Of a DNA stretch of 11,639 nt, positions 8,527-11,639 are shown in pieces (within the stretch, counting starts at the first letter, position 1; every line of letters starts with the position of its first letter). A program made the position numbers and the translations under genes. This stretch comes from Physocladia obscura (taxonomy: Eukaryota > Chytridiomycota > Chytridiomycetes > Chytridiales > Chytriomycetaceae). The stretch covers positions 1-11,639 of the forward strand of contig JADGJH010001153.1 of NCBI GenBank assembly GCA_027596945.1, in the 5' to 3' direction. Under the pieces are notes generated by a model. It made no database searches, was not told the origin of the DNA, and saw only the letters and a list, made by a program, of their open reading frames with translations.

Positions 8527-8698
8527 ATTCTACTTGATTGGATGAGGTTCTTCGAGACACAGTAACAGCAAAAGAAATAGATGAACCGTTGGAATCAGAC
8601 AGGTTCGTTTGAGGCAAAGCAATTTTGTCGCAAATACTTTCACTTAAACGAAAATCTTCAGACGACTCTGTTTTGGACGTGTGGGATAATCTTTTCAT
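8447..8698 (-). other. Upstream ORF overlapping the MNS1 start in another frame
   Basis: An 83-codon frame with its own ATG at 8698 runs in the MNS1 leader and overlaps the first 80 bases of MNS1 coding sequence in a different frame. The part before the overlap is Ser/Thr-rich (MKRLSHTSKTESSEDFRLSE, then SDSNGSSISFAVTVSRRTSS) and looks as protein-like as a true exon. It may be a regulatory upstream ORF if MNS1 transcription starts further right. It could also be an N-terminal MNS1 extension disrupted by a frameshift, or chance. No splice pair was found that joins it to MNS1 in frame. Confidence 0.35.
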
Positions 8699-9156
8699 TA
8701 AATAGTTACAATGAGTTTGAATGTGAATCTGTACGATAAATAATGCAGTTGAAATCACTCAGAGAATTAAAAAAAAAATTTAGTCCGCCTAAACCTTCCA
8801 TTAATTCATGCGTGAAGTAAATCAAAAATACGCGTAAGTGCTTCTCTCAACGCTCTGTTAGTATGGCGCAAATCGGCTGATTCAACTATAGTTGATCTGC
8901 AACTGCTAACTAATATAAATAACAAAAGCAAAGTATTTGATTCTCAACTTCAGCATGCTTTTCATAAAAAACAAGTTCATATTATAGTAATTTGTTTATC
9001 TAAATTAAACTCTGATCGTTGCATTGACTCAATGATTTTGTAAGCTAAAGAGATACTCTGCAGCTAATGCGGTGCTTGATGCAGTTCTCTGAACATTTTG
9101 CTCTCATTGGAGTATTTCATTTTTATTTCACTCAAATATTGTGGACTTTCCACTGA
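8699..9156. other. Spacer upstream of MNS1, with a 14-bp palindrome
   Basis: No gene is seen. This should hold the MNS1 promoter on the minus strand. I find no clear RFX X-box (GTTGCC-type repeat), the usual cilia-gene element of animals. TCAACTATAGTTGA at 8882-8895 is a perfect 14-bp palindrome and could be a dimeric factor site. The rest is AT-rich. Confidence 0.35.
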
Positions 9157-9526
9157 GGAAAAAGCGTTGTATCTATTCAGTTATTTTCCAACAAAAGACC
9201 ATTCAGTGACAAAGTTCAACCTGCCATCAAATTGTACTGTGGTCAGAAGAAATCAAAAGCCAAGCTGACAGTCTGTATTGAAGCTGAGATGACTGAAGAA
9301 TTTGGGGAAAAGGCATGGAATATTGCATGTTCAGAGATCAAAGGCAAAGCCATATTGTGCCAAGACAGCAAATATGCAGGTGATAACACATCACTGACAA
9401 CCATTTAAAGATTCAGTCTGAATGTTGAGTTTTCTGTCAGCACTTGAAAGAAGTGGTCATATGGTGAAGCAAGCTGATTGTGTCACAGTGTTGAGTGGTG
9501 TGACCAAACTCATTAAAACTATTTAG
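9157..9526 (+). pseudogene. Broken ORF of unknown family
   Basis: A frame of 83 codons (9157-9405) with no ATG at its start reads SNKRPFSDKVQPAIKLYCG, then QKKSKAKLTVCIEAEMTEEF, then GEKAWNIACSEIKGKAILCQ, and ends at TAA 9406-9408. Another frame then gives 34 residues from ATG 9422 (MLSFLSALERSGHMVKQADC, then VTVLSGVTKLIKTI) to TAG at 9524-9526. Both look genuinely coding, so the locus was probably one protein now broken by a stop and a frameshift. I do not recognise the domain. Neighbouring transposase debris suggests a mobile-element origin, but an extinct host gene is possible. Confidence 0.45.
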
Positions 9527-10607
9527 ATGTTAATTTATCAATATATAATGTAATTGGTTGCTTCAGCAAATTGGATAAAATTTCAAAACAAAGTCCTTGA
9601 ATTTTTATGGTTACAGGGTTTAGTTTAATACTTCCAAATTTATTTTTTAAAGCTATTTTTCAAAGAAAAAAAGATAAAGACTATTTAAGCATTCTTTTGC
9701 ACAGTTTTGCATTTAAAATAACCATTTTCAGTTGTTGGCTATGTGAGCTAATAAAGAATGTTTTCATTGCTTATTAGAGCTTGAGAAACAATATATAGCT
9801 GTTGTCCATAGGGCATATGATGCCCTACCATCCCAACTTACTTCAAAGTAAGATTTAGAAGCATTAATTCTGTAAGGATGTTACCTCTGTCAACTACACA
9901 TGCTGTGTTCTTATTTATGGTTGACAACTAGTCTTACTTGAAACAGGGCTCATCCAAAGAATACAGCACTTGGTGTATCCTGTATACTTAAATATCTTTA
10001 TATATGCTTTCTAGGCATAAGATAGTCACTTTTAGAGTTTATGAGAATAGTAAACTTAAAGAAAAATAACACCCAGCATGAGAGTTGAGCCCAGTTCCTG
10101 TCACTAAGCTACTAATTTTAGTATGACTTAGTTTACATGTGTTCAAGGAGAGGAAGGCACTCACTCAAAATGACTGGAAATTTTGGAGAGATATGAAATT
10201 GACTCAGTTTGTGCTCCAGAAAGGTTGTTTAAAACAATAAAATCAAGTGTTTACAAGCTGATCTTTGATTCCTGAAAGTTACAGTCAGCAAGGTGCTCTG
10301 CAAAATGAATTATGGAAATTTTCATTTTGTTTTTTGCAAAAAAAAAAAAAAAAAAGCTGCCCCTGTGTTTATATTGTCAATTTTGTTGAAAATGTCTTTT
10401 TTCTGAGTTCTCAATGAAAATTTAAATGGAATCAATTCAAGTTCTAGCTATGTCAATGTAAACTAACACAATCACCAGAACCCATAACCTGTTTATCATT
10501 ATATGTCTGCAGCACAAATTTGTGCAATTTTCTACAAATCAACTTGCACCACCAACTAATGGATCTCCTAATTTAAATCAGATTGCACATTGACAAAAAA
10601 TGCTTGA
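9527..10607. other. Gene-free spacer with an A tract
   Basis: AT-rich DNA without an intact gene. A plus-strand stretch at about 10155-10240 reads KALTQNDWKFWRDMKLTQFV and ends at a stop, another likely coding scrap. An uninterrupted run of 18 A lies at 10338-10355. I see no adjacent target duplication that would mark a retroposon tail. Confidence 0.35.
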
Positions 10608-10817
10608 AAAGATTGCAAATACTTTATTGAATTGTCACTGTTGTTCTTGGATGAAGCTCAAATTGTATTTTACAAACAATGGCATAAGCAAATCAGCATT
10701 TCCCATATCTGGGATTTAATCAATGCTGCTGGCCTCACATGGAAATGCGTAGAGTGTTAAGCCATGTATATCATAAAACTTGTTGGTTTTTCACATGGAG
10801 GGAGAGCTTTAAAAGCT
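10608..10817 (+). mobile_element. Relic of an IS630/Tc1-type transposase (N-terminal helix-turn-helix part)
   Basis: One frame reads LLFLDEAQIVFYKQWHKQIS followed by ISHIWDLINAAGLTWKCVE. This matches the layout of the second helix-turn-helix of IS630-Tc1 transposases: a hydrophobic-L-D-E-hydrophobic-Q helix, then VSIS-type residues, an I(H/W) helix and AGLT plus K. After a TAA (10758-10760) the same frame gives LVGFSHGGRALKA. This resembles the G-(W/F)-S...G-x-R-A motif that normally lies after the first catalytic Asp, so the stretch between may be deleted. No DDE catalytic triad, terminal inverted repeats or TA duplication can be seen. The copy is dead. The family call rests on motif spacing by eye. 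Confidence 0.5.
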
Positions 10818-10918
10818 TGATAGTAGATCAGATTGTAAAAGTAGAATTTGTGTTTTTATTGTAAGATTATATCTTCACAGAAAAGAAAAACAAAACCCAT
10901 TTAAACCATCATATTTGA

Positions 10919-11570
10919 AATTCTATTTCAAACTTGCTGGCCTCACTCAATTGCTGCCCCTCAGCTGACAACCTCAATGCTTGGACCAACGCCCTTGACA
11001 ATGTCTCAGGGATTAACTGGGAATACGTGCTTGCTGCAATCAGTGAGCACATTTCCCATCTGGAAGACTGCGTGCGCCTGCAAGTCCTCCAGCAGCAGCA
11101 GCAGCAGCACCAACAGCAGCAACAAACCCAACTGCAGCAGCTACAACAGCCAGCACAAACCACCCAACCAGATGTGTCAGCCATTGTGTCTGCAGTCCTC
11201 ACCGCAGCCAGTCTTTGCATCCAGGACAGCCCCCAAGGCTGCGTCTACTCTGTCCCCGCCTCCTGCTCCTGCTCCTACAGCACCAAGGTTCCCAACTCAC
11301 CTGCAAGGTAAAAGTGTTGCCTGTGTCTTCCCCCTTGTTCCTGCCCAAATTGTTCACAAGATCCTCCTCCTTACATTCTCCCTTAGCGACTTACATCACT
11401 TGTGTATGGTCATTGGAGAAGAGCACCAGCTCGGCAGGTTAATGGTGGGCAACGACAGAATTTTTCATGAAACAGACAGAAAGGATATGGCACTCACAAA
11501 AATTTGGTTGCCAATGAGACTGGTTCACGCCCTTTCAACGTGGTGGGTAATACGTTGCGCAGGTTGTTAA
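10919..11570 (+). CDS. GC-rich, glutamine-rich ORF of unknown family, probably mobile-element derived; possible intron 11308-11386
   Basis: A frame open from 10919 (no ATG) reads NAWTNALDNVSGINWEYVLA, AISEHISHLEDCVRLQV, a glutamine run, then DVSAIVSAVLTAASL. At 11307 it meets AAG/GTAAAAG, and 79 nt later a pyrimidine-rich tract ends in CCTTAG/CGAC. Splicing there continues in frame as SDLHHLCMVIGEEHQLGRLM to a stop at 11568-11570. Alternatively a third frame from about 11468 (NLVANETGSRPFNVVGNTLR, ending SGIIHCQIK and TAA) is the true continuation after a frameshift or second intron. That end is shared with the repeat at 3459-3535. Base composition jumps from about a quarter to above half G+C at 10920-10930, marking an island unlike its left flank. 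The beginning may be an exon entered at 10965 (CCCCTCAG acceptor). No domain is recognised. It could be a host gene, a Gag-like protein or another element protein. Confidence 0.4.
11090..11149 (+). repeat. CAG/CAA glutamine-coding repeat
   Basis: Six CAG codons at 11090-11107, one CAC, then mixed CAA/CAG with a few other codons give an almost pure glutamine segment in the frame of the ORF described above. Use of both CAA and CAG suggests selection for glutamine rather than simple DNA slippage in the later part. The first six identical codons could be slippage-prone. Confidence 0.8.
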
Positions 11571-11639
11571 AATTCCATGACCAGTGGCAACAGTCTGGAA
11601 TAATTCACTGCCAAATAAAATAATCCATCCATTCTTTGT
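11565..11639 (+). repeat. Dispersed repeat, copy B (younger, GC-richer), cut by the window end
   Basis: This is the partner of the repeat at 3459-3535, in the same orientation. Here the frame reads LLKFHDQWQQSGIIHCQIK and then TAA, followed by a conserved AATCCATCCATTCTTTG trailer that runs to the window edge. It directly follows the GC-rich ORF, so the repeat family probably consists of that ORF plus its 3' trailer. The right end of the element is outside the window. Confidence 0.75.

Noticed and set aside
10727..10946. 12-base direct repeat TGCTGGCCTCAC at 10727-10738 and 10935-10946
   Set aside because: A few 12-base matches are expected by chance in a window this size, and the flanks do not align.
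10977..11570. Unspliced 197-codon frame through the CAG tract reading as a serine run
   Set aside because: In this frame the CAG repeat becomes polyserine and the N-part is low quality; the glutamine frame is more protein-like. Its last part is still used after the candidate intron.
1..11639. CRISPR arrays, tRNA or rRNA genes, prokaryotic-style operons
   Set aside because: No regularly spaced repeats, no tRNA arm motifs and no rRNA-like stretches were seen; all recognisable genes are intron-bearing eukaryotic nuclear genes.

Overview
The window is nuclear DNA of a flagellated eukaryote. Its genes carry short GT-AG introns of about 48-102 nt. Intergenic DNA is AT-rich (around one third G+C by eye) and full of broken coding debris. 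The gene set is a cytosolic ribosomal protein, a UBA-type ubiquitin-conjugating enzyme, an axonemal microtubule inner protein and an ATP-citrate lyase relic. The UBE2K/Ubc1-like protein reads closest to fungal and early opisthokont versions, and the axonemal gene requires a cilium. I infer an opisthokont such as a zoosporic (chytrid-like) fungus or a unicellular relative of animals and fungi. The species is not determined.

Layout from left to right: (1) 1-333, spacer with one coding-like remnant and the promoter of RPS3. (2) 334-1248 (+), complete RPS3, whose start codon appears to be split by a 228-nt GC-AG intron, followed by a poly(A) signal. (3) 1404-1811 (-), an isolated and damaged C-terminus of ATP-citrate lyase. 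(4) About 1812-5608, almost 4 kb without an intact gene, containing decayed coding fragments, a hairpin and copy A of a dispersed repeat. (5) 5609-6714 (-), complete UBE2K-like E2 in eight exons, four of them only 32, 7, 25 and 20 nt long. (6) 6751-8526 (-), complete MNS1 in six exons, whose stop lies only 36 bp before the UBE2K start. (7) 8527-10918, spacer with an upstream ORF overlapping the MNS1 start, an unidentified broken ORF and an IS630/Tc1-type transposase relic. (8) 10919-11639 (+), an abrupt GC-rich island with a glutamine-rich ORF, a plausible 79-nt intron, and at its end copy B of the repeat seen at 3459-3535.

MNS1 and UBE2K are consecutive on the same strand and so tightly packed that the MNS1 poly(A) signal and the UBE2K promoter must overlap neighbouring coding sequence. 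RPS3 converges with the ATP-citrate lyase relic. I see no operon-like functional theme. No prokaryotic system, CRISPR array, tRNA or rRNA is visible. The points most worth a second look are the micro-exon cluster in UBE2K, the GC-AG intron inside the RPS3 start codon, and the repeat family whose two copies share the end of an unidentified protein.
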